Positions 46,325-58,286 of a DNA stretch of 64,000 nt are shown here, in pieces. This DNA is from Orobanche coerulescens (Eukaryota > Streptophyta > Magnoliopsida > Lamiales > Orobanchaceae): positions 84,833,096 to 84,897,095 of the forward strand of contig CM065802.1 in assembly GCA_033398695.1 (NCBI GenBank), written 5' to 3'. The first letter of the stretch is position 1. The number at the start of each line of letters is the position of its first letter. The position numbers and the translations under genes were made by a program. Below the pieces are notes generated by a model. The model searched no databases. It was not told where the DNA came from and saw only the letters and a list, made by a program, of their open reading frames with translations.

Positions 46325-47921
46325 ATGGAACACATGCACTCTAGACTACCTGTCTTTTCAGTTGACGAGTATGATCTCTGGAAGATAAGAATGCAGGCAC
46401 ACTTATCTTCAATTCATGACGACATGTGGTGCATCATTGAAGACGGTCCATTCATTTTCGAGAAGGACAACACGGTAGGAGATCGCACTGGGAGGCGAAA
46501 AGATTCCCAAGAAGAGAACGGAGCTGACCCCCGAAGAGAGAAAGCTGGCCAATCTTGACAACAGGGCCAGAGATGTGCTATACCAAACTCTTGACAAATC
46601 CACAATGGTCAAGATCAAAAATTGTAAGAATGCCAAAGAGATTTGGGACACATTAGCTCTAATGTGTGAAGGAACGGAGCTGATCAAGGAGAACAAGTTG
46701 TCAATAGCTATCCAAAAATTTGACAACTTTAAAATGAAGAATGGAGAATCAATAGACCAAGTGGACACAAGGTTCACTGAAATTATCAATGAAATCAACT
46801 CCCTGGGCAAAACTTATGGCAACAGGGAAATGGCACTCAAAGTCCTCAGATCGCTCAATCCCGAATGGAGCATGAAGGCTGTAGCTATGAGAGAGTCCAA
46901 AGACCTGAATAAGATAAAGATTCAGGAGCTGTTCTCTGATCTAAAGGCTTATGAGTTCGAGCTTCCAAGCTCATCCTCAACTGAGCCTGCAGAGAAGGGA
47001 ATCGCATTTGCAGCCGAGTCCCCTGCTAAGAGCTTATCTGATGTGAAACCTCCAAATCCACTAGATTTTGAGGAGGAAATGGCTTTCATTATGCAAAGGT
47101 TCAGTAACTTCAGGAAGAACTACTCCAAGTATAAGAAAAACTACAAGGAGAATCCCAGAAGGAACCAGAAGGCTGGAAGCTGGAAAGTTGAATGTTACAA
47201 CTGCCACAAAATAGGACACATCCAGATGGATTGTCCCGAGCTCAAGAAGGACGAAACCAAGAAGGAGGTGGGCAGAAAGGAAGACAGAAGAAAAGCTCTC
47301 ATCGGAGAAGACCAGGAGCATGTCGAATCAAGCGGCGGTTTCTTTTCTGATGACGACGAGGAATATGATTGCCTGATGGCAAACTTGGCTGATGAAGAGG
47401 TAACCTCTAAACCTACCGGTTCAAATAATAGCTCAGCCATGTCGCAAGATATGGATTTACATGAATCGGTAAATCAATTATTCAAAGATTTTGAAACACT
47501 TAAATCTGCACACCAAGTATGACGTGAGAAGACTCAGCTGCAAGATGAGAATAGGCAGCTGAAAAATGATTTCGAAAAACTCAGCCTAGATTTAAATAAG
47601 GTTGAGACAACTACAGCTGATTTTAAAAACCAGGCAAGTGTCAATACAGCTGAGATAGACCGGCTAAATATTTTACTTAAAGAAAAGTCAGCTGCACTTG
47701 CTCATGCCAAAGCTGAGTTTACTAAGCTGGCACAGTTAAATAAAACTCAGGCGCAGGAAATAACCTCCCTGAAGGCGTCTTCAACTCTGGGCGAATTGTG
47801 TACTTATAAAAGGTCATTATATACCAAATCAGGCCTTGGATATGATTCTCACACTCCCTCTAGTTCTGAAACCAAGTTTATCAAGGGAGAAACAATGGTC
47901 TCGATCACGAGCACTGTATAA
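46325..47921 (+). pseudogene. gag: Gag of the copia element, one frameshift and one stop
   Basis: The ATG at 46325 starts a copia Gag (FSVDEYDLWKIRMQAHL). Near 46470 the frame shifts, and the protein continues from about 46490 with LTPEERKLANLDNRARD. A CCHC knuckle CYNCHKIGHIQMDC lies near 47193-47234, followed by an acidic stretch. A stop at 47520 (probably CGA to TGA) splits it from a heptad-rich coiled-coil tail (QLQDENRQLKNDFEKLSLDL, about 47535-47780) that ends at 47919 with TAA. Such long coiled-coil Gag tails occur in SIRE-type elements. It would form the particle and bind RNA. Confidence 0.88.
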
Positions 47922-48136
47922 ACCGACTTTCAAAAAGCAACAAATAAGTCAAGCGTCTAGGCTGCGGTCGAATGTTACACCAGATGACCACCTAGACAGC
48001 GACTAAGCGATGGCCTGCAAAAGCAACGGCGGCAAGACAACATGCCCACTATTACCAACAACTCCCTAAAAATCGATTTCATAATGGGAGGGGCAGATGG
48101 AAACCTCAAGGTTATCCTAATTACCAAAACGAACAA

Positions 48137-51100
48137 GTGTGGAGACCACAAAGGTTTAATAAATGGTCTCAGCCTAGATTTAGAACTGGCCCACACTATT
48201 TTGAGGAATATCCGGTATACAATCCAACCAGGAGATTTAGACCTCGACCACAGGCACCTTATAAGGGTTATAATAATAATAATAATAATTCCTATAATCC
48301 AAGGAGAAATCAATTCTCCAGGAAACCAACTAACCCCAAAGGACCCACACAAATTTGGGTACCTAAATCTCTGCTTGTTTAATTGCAGAAAAGGTGGAAG
48401 GACTACAACCACATCTCCTCAAGCTCAAATTTTGGAGGAGAAGAATGGTTTGTAGACTCTGGATGCTCAAGACATATGACCGGGAACAAGAAGATGCTGA
48501 CCAAATACATCAAAGAAAGAGGTCCTGATGTAACATTTGGAGATAGCTCTAGAGGACAGACAAAAGGCTTTGGAGAGCTGCACCGAGGAAACATTGTAAT
48601 ATCCAAAGTTCATTATGTCAAAGGACTCAAATACAACCTCCTGAGCATAAGCCAGTTCTGCGACGAGAAGAATCTAGTAGTCTTCACCATCTTGAAGTGT
48701 ATGGTGATAGACATCTTATCTGGAGAAATAAAGCTACAAGGTTTCCGAAGAAGAGATGTATACATGATTGATTGGAACACAGGAACACCTAACTCCTGTT
48801 TTCTATCCAAGACTGTAGCTGAGAATGGATGGCTGTGGCACAAAAGACTATGTCACCTGAACTTCAAAGCCATCAACAAGATTAGCTCTCAGAAGCTGGT
48901 CAGAGGACTTCCAAATGAAGCATTCAAGAAGGAAGCACTCTGTGATGCATGTCAGAAGGGAAAGCAGACCAAGGCATCGTTCAAGCCAGTTCAGCCTACA
49001 ACGCTCACAACAAGGATCTTAGATCTACTCCACATGGATCTATTTGGTCCTATCAAGCCAAGGACTTTGAGCGGCAGAAAGCATGCTCTTGTGATTGTAG
49101 ATGATTATTCAAGGTACACTTGGATCATTTTTCTATACAAGAAAAGTGAAACCTTGACCAAGTTACCTGAGCTGCTGAGAAGGATCCAGAATGAGAAATC
49201 TCTCTCCATAATCAAGATCAGATCAGATAGAGGAGGAGAGTTTCTCAACAAGGCGATAACTGATTACAGCGATCAGAATGGGATCCAGCACGAGCTCTCT
49301 GCAGCCAGGACGCCCCAGCAGAATGGTGTTGCTGAAAGAAGGAACAGAACCCTGAAAGAAGCAGCAAGGTCCATGATTGCAGAAGCAGACCTACCCAAGA
49401 GGTTCTGGGCTGAAGCTGTCAACACAGCCTGCCACACCCGAGCAGAGTATGATAGTAGGGAGACATGGCAAAACTCCCTATGAGGTTTGGAATAATAGAA
49501 CTCCTACAGTTGTGTACTTTCATGTTTTTGGTTGTAAGTGTTTCATCCACAACAACGGTAAAACACAGCTAAATGCCTTTGATGCTAAAACTGATGATGG
49601 TCTATTTATGGGATATTCCCAAAGAAGCAAGGCATATAGAGTTTTCAACAAAAGAACCTTAGTTGTGGAGGAAACACCCCATGTTGTTTTTGATGAATCT
49701 ACCGTTGAGTACAGGAAACAACTTGAGCAAATTGAGAACAAGCTCAAGTCAGCAACCCTTGAAGAAGTCATTGTACATGACCGGAATGGTGGACTCACTG
49801 CAGATCGGCTGATGACCCAACCGCGGTGATGAAGAGCCAACTGCAGATCGACAGATCATCAAACCTATCCGATCCGATTCTTTGCTTGAAGAAGACAGAC
49901 GGAGGCAGACAAAGACTCATCTGCGATTCGTAACCAAGCTGCAGATGACAAGGCGGTAGCCGATCCGATTGGGCACTGAATCCAGTAGATGCGAGATAAC
50001 CACCAGAGCAATCCAACAGGGGAACAAACCCGAGAAGAGGACGAGATCCCCAAATGGCTCAAGGATCATCCAATTCAGCAAATTATCGGAAAGTTGGTGA
50101 TGGAGTCAAGACAAGACAGTCAACTCTACCGGCGGGAATGGCGATGTTCTCATGTTTCATGTCACAAATTGAACCCAAGACTACGAACAAGCCTTGGAAG
50201 ATTATTCATGGATTAATGCCATGCAAGAGGAATTGGAGCAGATGGAGAGAAACAAAGTTTGGGAACTATGCATGCACTGATCACAAGAAAGTTATTGGCA
50301 CCAAATGGGTGTATAAAAACAAGAGTGATGAAGACGGAGCTGTTGTTAGGAATAAAGCCAGACTCGTAGCAAAAGGATATGCACAGTGTGAGGGAATAGA
50401 TTTTGATGAAACTTATGCACCTGTTGCAAGATTAGAAGCCATCAGACTATTCCTCGCATATGCTGCATTCAAGGATTTTGAAGTTTACCAGATGGATGTG
50501 AAAAGTGCGTTTCTAAATGGAGTCCTAGAAGAAGAAGTCTATATAGAGCAACCCCCAGGTTTTGTCAAAGGAGACAAAGTCTATAAGCTGTTGAAGGCTC
50601 TGTATGGACTCAATCAAGCACCGAGAGCATGGTATGAAACACTGTCTGTGTTTCTTGAGAAAAATGGATTTTGCAAGGGAAAAGTGGACAAGACCCTATT
50701 CAGAGTGGAGCACGAAGGCCACATACTAATAGTTCAGATTTATGTGGATGACATCATATTCGGGTCAACCAATCCAGAACTATGCGAGAAATTCTCTAAC
50801 CTCATGCAAGAAGAATTTGAGATGAGTATGATGGGAAAGCTTAACTTCTTTCTCGGATTACAAGTTAAGCAGATGGAAAAAGGAATTTTCATCAACCAAG
50901 CAAAGTATACTAGGGATCTTATCAAGAGATATGGAATGGAATCAGCCAAACCCGCAAGAATTCCAATGAGCACAAGTACTCACCTGAATGCAGACGAGGC
51001 AGGCATATCAGTGGACTCAACCCACTACAGAGGACTCATCGGATCTCTTCTGTACCTCACTGCAAGCAGGCCAGACATATCATATGCAGTTGGAGTTTGT

Positions 51101-51700
51101 GCAAGATTCCAGTCCAAGCCGAAGCAATCACACCTAGATGCAGCTAAGAGAATAATTAAGTACCTAAAGTCTACAATTAATGTTGGACTGTGGTACCCCA
51201 AAGATGACAACTTCGATCTATCGGGATACTCGAGATGCGGATTTCGCGGATGCAAAATCAACGGGAAGAGCACTAGTGGAACGTGTCAATTCCTAGGAAC
51301 CAGATCGATATCTGGTTTAGCAAGAAGCGGTGTTTCTAACTCTATCTCCACTACAGAGTCGAATACCTAGGTGCAGTAGTCATGTGCACAAATTCTATGG
51401 ATCAGACAACAGTTAAGGGACTACAATATTATTGCCAACGAAGTTCCAATATGGTGTGACAACAATAGTGCTATTGCAATAACCAACAATCCGGTTTTGC
51501 ACTCAAGGACGAAGCACATTGACGTTAAGCACCATTTCATTAGAGACCATGTGCTTAACAAAAGGGTTAGAGTTGAAAGAGTCAGCACAGACTACCAAAT
51601 AGCTGACATCTTCACCAAACCCCTGCCAGAAGAAAGATTCCTAGAGCTGAGCAGAGACCTTGGATTACTAGATTGGGAATCTAGTTCTGAAGCAAGTTGA
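48137..51700 (+). pseudogene. pol: Pol of the copia element (protease-integrase-RT-RNase H), frameshifted
   Basis: The protease motif is WFVDSGCSRHMTG (about 48445-48483). The GAG-pre-integrase segment (WLWHKRLCHLNFKAI) and integrase core (MDLFGPIKP, IRSDRGGEF, TPQQNGVAERRNRT) follow. A frameshift near 49440-49460 moves the integrase tail (KTPYEVWNNRTP) to another frame, which ends at 49829. The stretch 49830-50060 is scrambled. RT resumes in the first frame from about 50054, with [21 protein letters not shown] and the catalytic YVDDIIFGS. In RNase H the usual DADF reads RCGF through two small compensating indels near 51235-51250, and stops at 51368 and 51377 follow. The end (NNSAIAITNNPV, HIDVKHHFIRDH, IADIFTKPLP) closes at 51700. 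Confidence 0.9.
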
Positions 51701-52231
51701 AGGAAGGACGGACCCCCTGCTTTAAGCCGATACAAAGCGAGAAGACGAAGGCCAGACGAAGCAACTTAGCTGTACAGAATACCAGGCGAGAAGTCAAACT
51801 AACCTGTTGCAGAGCGGTCAACAGTCAACAAAATCAGACCAGCTAAGTTCTCTAAACTGATCTCTAATTTTTAATTATTATCTGTCATATTTATAATATT
51901 ATTTTGGCTTAAGAAATAACATTTAAAAATACATTTTATAAGCCAAGTGGCAATTTTAAATACACGCGTCACACGCCTATTTAATTAACCTCTACGGTGG
52001 CCAATCAGAATCAACCGTCAATTTTTTAAATGGGGCCACCGATTCAAATTTGAAATTCAAAAGAATATGAAAAGGCGTACCACCGTTTAAATTTATAATA
52101 AACTAATCCAAACGTCCTTTCATCTTCTTTATAAGGAAGAAAACCTTTTCACTTTACTCTTTACGCGTTCAGAAACCCTAAAAATTTACAGAGCAAAATA
52201 TACACTAAATCCTAAAATTCTCTTTGCAGAA
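51701..52231 (+). promoter_or_regulatory. Spacer before the extra ORF: promoter/5'UTR-like, with a splice-acceptor-like end
   Basis: The spacer has no coding frame. Toward its end are a TATA-like tctttataagg (about 52126-52136), the phrase agaaaccctaaaa common in plant leaders, and a pyrimidine-rich ttctctttgcag (52218-52229) two bases before the ATG at 52232. The last looks like a 3' splice site. Either an internal promoter or a spliced RNA could express the ORF; the sequence alone cannot decide. Confidence 0.45.
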
Positions 52232-55200
52232 ATGGCATCTCTTGAAGGAGCAAACTTGAAGGCGATGAAGGACCAGGTCATCTTCTCCATGGTCGTCGAT
52301 TTCGAAGGATTATTAGAAGCAAATCTAGAGGACTTCGATATGCTCGACTTAATCCGGGCGATGAAGCTAAACGGAATCTACCCGTTTCTCGACATCAACC
52401 CTCAACATTTGTTCAAGGAAGACGTGGTTGAATTTTATCGCAATGCTTACCTGATTCAGCACGGGATTCAGAGCAAAGTTGGTGGAGTACCAGTCACCAT
52501 AGATACAGAGAAGATTCGCTCTGTATTCGGGATGAAACATCGCGGTTTGGCGGTCGAAGCTCTTAAACAATCACCCGCCGAAACGTGGAAGACGATTAAG
52601 CTCGAAAATATCCCTGAGAAATTGAAGTTTACAGCGAAGAGAAATGAGTTGAAAAGGGTTTATCGAGTTGCTTTGGACATCACAAACAAGATAGTCATGG
52701 GAATGGCAGGAAGCTATGACCAACTGTCATCTTCAAAATTCATGGTGTTGGGTGCGTTAATTCAACGAGAGGAAGTTGATTGGGCGGATTATATTTTTAG
52801 GCAACTTGTTCGCGAGGTGAACAAGGTCGAATGGCTCGAAGGAGAGAAGAAGTTCAAGACTAAGTTGGCGTTCGGAACGCATCTTAGTTGGTTCTTGGAG
52901 CAGACTGGAGTGGCCAAGGGAAGCATTGACCCCTTCCACCCAAACAAGAGGCTAGGTCACATGGACCATGACAAGAAGAAGGTTGGAGTCACTGGGAGGG
53001 CAGCCCAGTTGTTGAAGGATTTGCCAGACTCAAGCTATTGCCCAAGATACGATTTATCAGACTCGGACCAACCTGCAGCTGAGATCAAAACTGCAGTCGA
53101 GTCCGAGAATGAGTCTGACGATACACCAATCGCCATCCGATTCAAGAGAAGGGGACCAGCCCCAGAAGGACCTTCCAACCTGCAGTCATCACCTGAACCC
53201 TCACCAAAGAGGCCAAGGAAGCTGCAGTTCAGCGAAGGAGAGCAGTCTGAACACCATGCCAGCCCATCAGTTCAGTCACCAGCTCATCCGGACCAGCCTG
53301 CACCAGATACCGAAACTCGCATTGTACCTGTTATTACTCCTCCAGTGTACATGACCGAAGAAGAGGAAGCAGGTCTTGTTATATCTATTCCTGAAGCAGA
53401 TTACACTTTAAATCTTTTAGAAAATAATACTTTTAATCTCTCCATTGAACAACTTCAGCTTGTCAAGCCACAAGCAGAAAAACACTCTTTCGTAAATATT
53501 TTTAAAGAGTGGAAGACTCTCAAAACCATGTCTTTTACAAATTTTCAAATTTTTGTTGAAACTAGTGGTTGGGAATACCCCCAAGCCACGGAGGATGTTC
53601 TGACTGATTTTTGCAAAGAGTCAGATTTAGCTTTACTCCTCCAGGATAACTGGTTCATGTCACATTTTGAGACAAACATGGACCATTTTATCCACTCTAT
53701 AATGTTAAGTATTTTTAATGGTACTTTTGGAGAGGAGGAGGAAGAGGAAGTAGAGAAGGAGATTAGAATTGAAGAAATTAATGGAGACAATGAAGTTATC
53801 AATTTGGTTGAAGAGGATGAAGAAGAAAAAGAATCTGAAGAAAACATACCAGTTGAAAAGGAGACAGAGGAGATTGAGAAAACAGAAGAAGTAGCTGATG
53901 AAGGAGATGAAGAAGGAGAAGAAGTTGATCAGGAAGAAGAAGAAGTAGATAAGTAGGATGATGATGATGATGAAGGAGAGAAGGAAAAAGATGATGCTAA
54001 GGATGATGATGATGATGATGAAGGAGAGAAGGAAAAAGTTGATGCTAAGGATGATGATGATGATGATGATCATGATGATGGAGGTGAAGGAGGAGCAGAA
54101 AAAGAAAAAGAAAAATCTGGAGAAGAAGAAAAAGAAGAAGAAGAAGGGAAAGAGGAAGAAAGAGAAAAGGAGCCAGAGCAGGAGCCAGAGCCTACCAACG
54201 AAGCTGCAGATAGGATTGTTGTACCTCCCCGGTACACCAGCCTAGACGCAGAGCTGGCAGAGGACTCCAGGTCAGGGACCCCGGAGAAGACCCAATCTGA
54301 CCTACCTGCTGCAGCCAGGAGCCTGCAGTCTAGTGGTTCCATTGCTGAAGGATCAGGAGAGCACTCCCCACCAGCTCAGTTATCACCTACCATGACTGAA
54401 CTGATAAAGCAAATTGTCAGAGACACCATTGGGGAGCTGCTATCAACTCAGGTCACTCCTGACCTTCAGACCATTAATGCCAAGATTGACACCCTGCTTC
54501 AGAGAGAGATCCCTCAGCCTCCTCCTCCTACAAACAACAGAATGCCTTTTGGCATGTCTGATTGGATGAGCCGCATGGAGCAACAGTTGACAACCCTCAT
54601 TGATGCTGGCAAAAAGGGGGAAGAGAGGATTCAGGGGGAAGAGAGAGAAATCAGAAGTAAGAAAAAGCAGGATGTCCCTCAGATTGAAGGACCCTCTAGC
54701 GTAAAGAGAAAGGAACCTGTAGACCCAGAAGACCAGGCTGTCCAGCCTGAAGGAAAAAGAAGAAGGACCAGAAGCAGCTTTGAACCTACTCTTGAATGGG
54801 AAGGGCTGGAGCTATGGTTTGTTGAAGATTTCTGCCCATTTGAAGCTCTTGAAATGTGGGGAGCTGCTAGGAAGAAGTTCATCAGAGATTTTTATGTCTG
54901 GGAACTACTTCAAGATGACAAACTCTCCCCACAAGAGATTTTCATAAACTGGATGGAAGAAGTTCATCCTAAGCTTTGGGCTGTTCTAAAGAAGCACGCT
55001 AAGGAGCAAAAAGCTTTTCCCATGATCCCTTCATTCAGAGCTGAAGAAGCACCAATCCGCATGGATGGTGAACTTGATGAGCTACAACTTCAGGAGGAAA
55101 TCAAGCTAGTCTGCCTGGAGAACAAATTCAGATCTCAACAGGAGTAGGATTTCGCAGCACTTGTGGTAAAAAGAAAATATGGCCTTGCTCCAGTCAAGGT

Positions 55201-55261
55201 AAGACCTATCGGAGCCAAACCATTCAGGCCTGCCAAGCAGCCTATTAGAAGAGGCAGATGA
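52232..55261 (+). pseudogene. Extra ORF of the copia element, ~1009 codons, interrupted by two TAG codons
   Basis: One reading frame runs from ATG 52232 to TGA 55259, broken only by TAG at 53954 and TAG at 55145. The N-terminal 260 residues are a compact domain (FYRNAYLIQHG, VGGVPVTIDTEKIRSVFGM, MAGSYDQLSSSKFMVLGALI). It resembles hypothetical plant retroelement ORF proteins; a link to the putative plant transposon protein group is possible but untested. Then comes a Pro/Ser-rich linker, and an acidic Glu/Asp/Lys tract (about 53730-54180). The C-terminal part has a leucine-rich helix (MTELIKQIVRDTIGELL), a basic cluster (KRRRTR) and a folded segment rich in W and E. The last piece is strongly basic (RPAKQPIRRGR). 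I see no signal peptide or membrane helix, so it is not an obvious envelope protein. Function unknown. Confidence 0.8.
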
Positions 55262-55465
55262 TCTTTTAATTATTTTTCTTACTTGTAATTTATTTTCTGT
55301 ACTTAAAACATTCTTGTAAAATTTCAATGATAAGTCAGAAAATTTTATGAACAGTCTGTTGAATGACAATTTTCCAGTTGTCTCAATATTAGACTGATTT
55401 CAGTTTTGTCTTGCACTTAAGTGCAGACTTGGCCATTTGATTTCTTACTTAGTTTTGCCATCATC

Positions 55466-55480
55466 AAAATAGGGGGAATT
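55466..55480 (+). other. Polypurine tract of the copia element
   Basis: aaaatagggggaatt directly precedes the 3' LTR and would prime plus-strand synthesis. Confidence 0.85.
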
Positions 55481-56896
55481 TGTTAGGAATACTTGTTAGA
55501 TTTTGATGATGTCATTAATTTAGAATCAAATGTTTATTAATTGGCAAAATGTAAGGAAGAACCAAATGAGTATCTTCCATAGGCCAAAATACGTTAAGTA
55601 TAAAACTTGGCAAATTGTAAAGAAGAACCAAATGAGTATCTTCTGTAGGCCAAAGTTAGTTAGGCTGAATATCGGCTAAGTACTAAAGTGCAGTCTAGTC
55701 CATCAGAGAAGTACAGCCGACTCCAGTCAGAGTAGCTCTGGTCAACTAAAATTATCAGAGAAGTTTGACCAGACTGCAGCCGAGGAACATCAGGGAAGTC
55801 ACCTGACCAGACAAGTCATGAACAGTGAACAGCCGAGTGAACCTACCTGCAGAGATGTAAGCTGCACATCAGCCTACTCAACTACAGCCTAGTACTCCAA
55901 GTCCACGTCAGCATGCTTTGAAAAGTCAAATATTACGGAAAGCTCACATGCAACGTGAAGAGACAAATTGGAGTGATTCCCGCAAGAGATATGATTTAAT
56001 TAAATCATCCTGACCCACCGTGAAGACTTTAATCCGTTTATATTCAAAAGATTCGGCGCTCACATGCAGAAGTCCTCACAACGGTCGGAAGATAAAATTA
56101 AATAATGGGAATCCAGCCTTGCAACGTTCAGAAAAGATTAAACAATGAAGTCTCCCTCCAACGGACGGATTTGTTCAGATTTGCAACGGCTACAAGGAAG
56201 AAGCTCAGAGATCGTGATCTATATATATCCAGAGATTTGAAACTGAGCAAACTACCGGTGCGAACATATACTCTAGCGATCAAAGCAAATAAAGCAATCT
56301 CAAGCAATCAAATAGCATCGTGAAAAAGAGCAGATCCAAAAAGTTCATATTCAAGGAAGCTCTTAAGTTGGAGAAGACAAACACTCTTGTCTATAAAACT
56401 TGAGTACGGGGTACTTCACTGGTTGAAGTAAGTGACTGTAAAGGCATCCAAGGATCGAGGATCAAGAGGTGCAAGGCAGTCAAGTGTGTGTACAACGGCA
56501 CGGAATTCCACTGGTTGGAAGCTGTTGTAGTGTGTAGCGAATCACTGTAATATTTATCCTTTGGTTGAGAATTATAGTGAATTCATCTCCAAGTAGTTTG
56601 GAGAAAAGTGGATTAGTAGAGGATTACCCCACCTCGAGACCACTATAAGCACTGTGTTATTCTTGTTTTTCTTGCATCATACTCTAACTGCTGCATACAT
56701 TGTTAAAGTGTTTCATTAGATTAATTTATATTCGTCATCAGCTGACTTCCGCACTTATCCAAGAACAAACGACTCCAAGTCATTTGTTTGACTATCAGCT
56801 GAAGAAACTCACTCTTCGGAAAAAGAGTTCAAGAGTTTCTAAAAGTCTATTCACCCCCCCCCTCTAGACTTGTACCTGGACGACTTGTGACCTACA
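55481..56896 (+). repeat. Copia element 3' LTR
   Basis: It is 1416 bp long and nearly identical to 44827-46245. Most differences cluster near 56560-56670. It ends with gtgacctaca and is followed by gaaga. Confidence 0.93.
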
Positions 56897-56901
56897 GAAG
56901 A
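56897..56901. repeat. Target site duplication of the copia element, right copy (gaaga)
   Basis: It equals 44822-44826. Confidence 0.92.
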
Positions 56902-57443
56902 AGGTCCACGCATCGCAAAGTGTTTTTTTTCTATATGTAGAATCATTAGTGAGAAACCAATATTTACGCCCATTAAATGAGTTTGCCATAATAGCAAAAT
57001 ATGACATATTAAAAATATCACATTGAGTAATGAATAAAAAGGAAAAAATACATAATTTTGACTTAAATCTGTTTGTAAATTATAATATCAAATAACAAAG
57101 TTGAGTTTTAAACATAAGCAAAAGTTCAAACTTTTATCGAAAAACAAAACCGGTGCATTTAATGTGAAGTATATACAACATCGAGATGGAAGTGCAAGGC
57201 TTGCCGGAATTTATCACATGATATTTAGTAATTAGTATAGAATTAAAAGTCGGTTATGGAATGAGATGAAGTTGAAAAGGTTGCAAGAATAATTGATGAT
57301 TTAACCTAATGCAATATATATATATATAGATATATGTACGAGAGAAGACATGGACTAGCCAAATAGCTTAGTAAATTTTAATATTTGTCATGCACCTTAG
57401 TTTGTACAAATTATAGCCAAAAAGAGAAAATTCGGACTAATTT

Positions 57444-57905
57444 ACCCTCACCCCCTTATTTCTTTCTCCCCCTGCCTCTCTCTCTCTCTCATTCCCCCCC
57501 ACTATATTTCTCTCTCTCTCTTTCTTTCTCTCCCCCTGTCTCTCTCATTCCCCCCCACCCCCCATTCTCTCTCATTCCCCCCACCCCCACCCCCCACGTC
57601 TCTCTCTTCTCTGTCCTCTCTCCTCTCTCTCAATCCCTCCCTTCCCATCGAATGGCCGCGCCACCCATCACCGTTGTCGGCCATGTTCTCAGATGACTAC
57701 CATGGCTCTCACAACCATCTTCATATCTCGCCGGAATCTAGCTATTTCCGGAGCCGACTTCGCCGGAGTTCCAGTTCTTTCCGAATCTTCCCTACTCTGA
57801 ATCTTCCCTACGACCGCCAGCTCCGACGACGCCTTGACTCGAATCTTCCCTACTCTCTCATTCGATTTTATTTCTCTTTCTCCAACTTTCTCTGTCTAGA
57901 AAAAT
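57444..57905 (+). other. Polypyrimidine run and gene-leader-like segment
   Basis: A long tct/ccc-rich run (57444-57640) is followed by atggccgcgccacccatcac and CpG-richer sequence with phrases such as ttcgccggagttcc, typical of plant gene 5' ends. The frames at 57385-57696 and 57674-57910 are low-complexity or short and have no recognised domain. It could be a captured promoter plus first exon. Confidence 0.4.
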
Positions 57906-58286
57906 CCTAGATCTATCTTGAAATAATGTTATTTTTGTATTTGTTTTTGATGATTTACAAGTTTTCATATGATTTCTGGTGATTTGTGGTATATTTGGAG
58001 TGATTCAGATCGATTTGTATGTATTGGTGTTTTAAATCTAGTTTTTGGCAAGTTTGCATACGTGGTTACGAATTTACAGTTGGTACGATTTATTCATTTC
58101 GTACTGGGTTACCATGTTACAATATTGCCATTTCGTATCACTATGCCTTGATTTTCTGTTATGATTTTATCATTTCATATCAGTATGAAGTTACGAAATT
58201 CGAATTTCATAACACATTTATGCTGATTTGAAATTTTCGTATTGGAGATTTGGTATACATGTTACGAATTCGTAACTGTTACGACT

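Larger units (their letters stand above)
44827..56896 (+). mobile_element. Ty1/copia element, SIRE/Maximus-like, 12 kb, with an extra ORF after pol
   Basis: LTRs of about 1.42 kb, gaaga target repeats, a tRNA-Met-type primer site and a polypurine tract define the element. Domain order is Gag, protease, integrase, RT, RNase H, which is copia order. The large size, the coiled-coil Gag extension and a long ORF between pol and the 3' LTR are features of the SIRE/Maximus lineage. The LTRs differ at only about twenty places by eye, so the insertion is young, yet gag and pol carry several frameshifts. It may have moved with help from related copies. Confidence 0.93.

Noticed and set aside
53705..54342. 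Minus-strand Ile/Phe- and Ser-rich frames
   Set aside because: They are reverse translations of the GAT/GAA-rich acidic tract of the third copia ORF.
57385..57696. 103-codon frame rich in Ser, Pro and Leu
   Set aside because: It is a translation of a polypyrimidine run and low complexity, with no evidence of a protein.
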